This document shows, piece after piece, positions 63,842-64,000 of a DNA stretch of 64,000 nt (its first letter is position 1; the number at the start of each line of letters is the position of its first letter). The position numbers and the translations under genes are program-made. This DNA is from Abditibacterium sp. GTDB lineage: Bacteria > Armatimonadota > Abditibacteriia > Abditibacteriales > Abditibacteriaceae. The notes beneath the pieces were generated by a model. That model was given only the letters and a program-made list of their open reading frames with translations. It ran no database searches and was not told the origin of the DNA. Location: the NCBI GenBank assembly GCA_030448265.1, contig JAUJNG010000020.1, forward strand, positions 30,931 to 94,930. Reading direction: 5' to 3'.

Positions 63842-64000
63842 GTGGGATACACGGTCCACCAACACCCGTCGATGAAGCCGCGCGCAAGGAGCCAATCGGC
63901 GCACCCCTCCGTACACCGGCTGACACCCCGCCCCCTCGGCTGCATTCCGAAGCCCGTCCCGCCAACATAGTAAATATTCAGCACAAAACGCACACGCCCC
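63842..64000. other. non-coding end of the window
   Basis: The last 159 bases contain no convincing gene start or terminator. A minus-strand frame that begins here is an antisense extension over the oxidoreductase gene. Nothing else is recognised. Confidence 0.4.

Noticed and set aside
63508..63993. A 161-codon minus-strand frame at the window end
   Set aside because: Most of it is antisense to the oxidoreductase gene and no family or ribosome site is visible.

Overview
The window is GC-rich bacterial chromosome with short operons and many secreted or membrane proteins. Three features suggest Abditibacteriota/Armatimonadota. There is a Dop/PafA-family (Pup-proteasome pathway) enzyme. There is a truncated prepilin-like protein with the motif QIGLGIMQYTQDYDE and a C-terminal FADGHAKW signature, a type abundant in Armatimonadota-like genomes. 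There is also a large complement of secreted polysaccharide-degrading enzymes. The assignment is an inference: no rRNA, tRNA or ribosomal protein gene lies here. TGA is used as a normal stop.

Layout. 1-1000: an integron-cassette-like patch with an attC-like site, a BrnT-type toxin with its CopG-type antitoxin, and a decayed attC-like site. 990-9240: UV endonuclease, a PilC/GspF-like protein, a J-domain protein, pantothenate genes panB and panC, a histone-deacetylase-family hydrolase, a pseudo-receiver and a membrane glycosyltransferase-like protein. 9379-20949: a secreted HEYGH protein, an unknown protein, a PolX whose polymerase site is mutated, a Dop-like protein, a PadR/HAAS-type pair, a GT87-like protein, a lactonase and a Crp-family regulator. 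21347-30655: ThpR, SelO, a membrane-anchored GH26-like hydrolase, an SDR, and a heterodimeric ABC exporter. 30656-34609: a second cassette-like patch, then a sugar ABC importer (binding protein plus two permeases, no ATPase). 34701-43667: a small secreted protein, succinate dehydrogenase sdhCAB, rfbC, an RNase Z-like protein, a membrane protein and a chromate transporter. 43800-50918: uvrB, a broken Imm7 immunity gene, a three-gene unit with DUF2243, a LOG protein, DNA polymerase IV and an aldo/keto reductase. 51077-63841: a large multi-domain secreted protein, a GH20 hexosaminidase, a lipoprotein, two abutting broken genes (LacI and prepilin), a pectinesterase-pectate lyase fusion and a Gfo/Idh/MocA oxidoreductase. 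The GH26, GH20, pectin enzymes, sugar importer and oxidoreductase point to a saprophytic polysaccharide user.

The most striking feature is not a gene. About twenty intergenic gaps hold long inverted repeats with near-perfect arms of 16 to 61 bases. Several belong to families with two copies in the window. Some are nested, with one hairpin family sitting inside the loop of another, and one cloverleaf-like element has acquired an extra segment between its two inner stem-loops. They occur mostly between co-directional genes, including inside the sugar-transport and sdh operons, so they are not simply convergent terminators.
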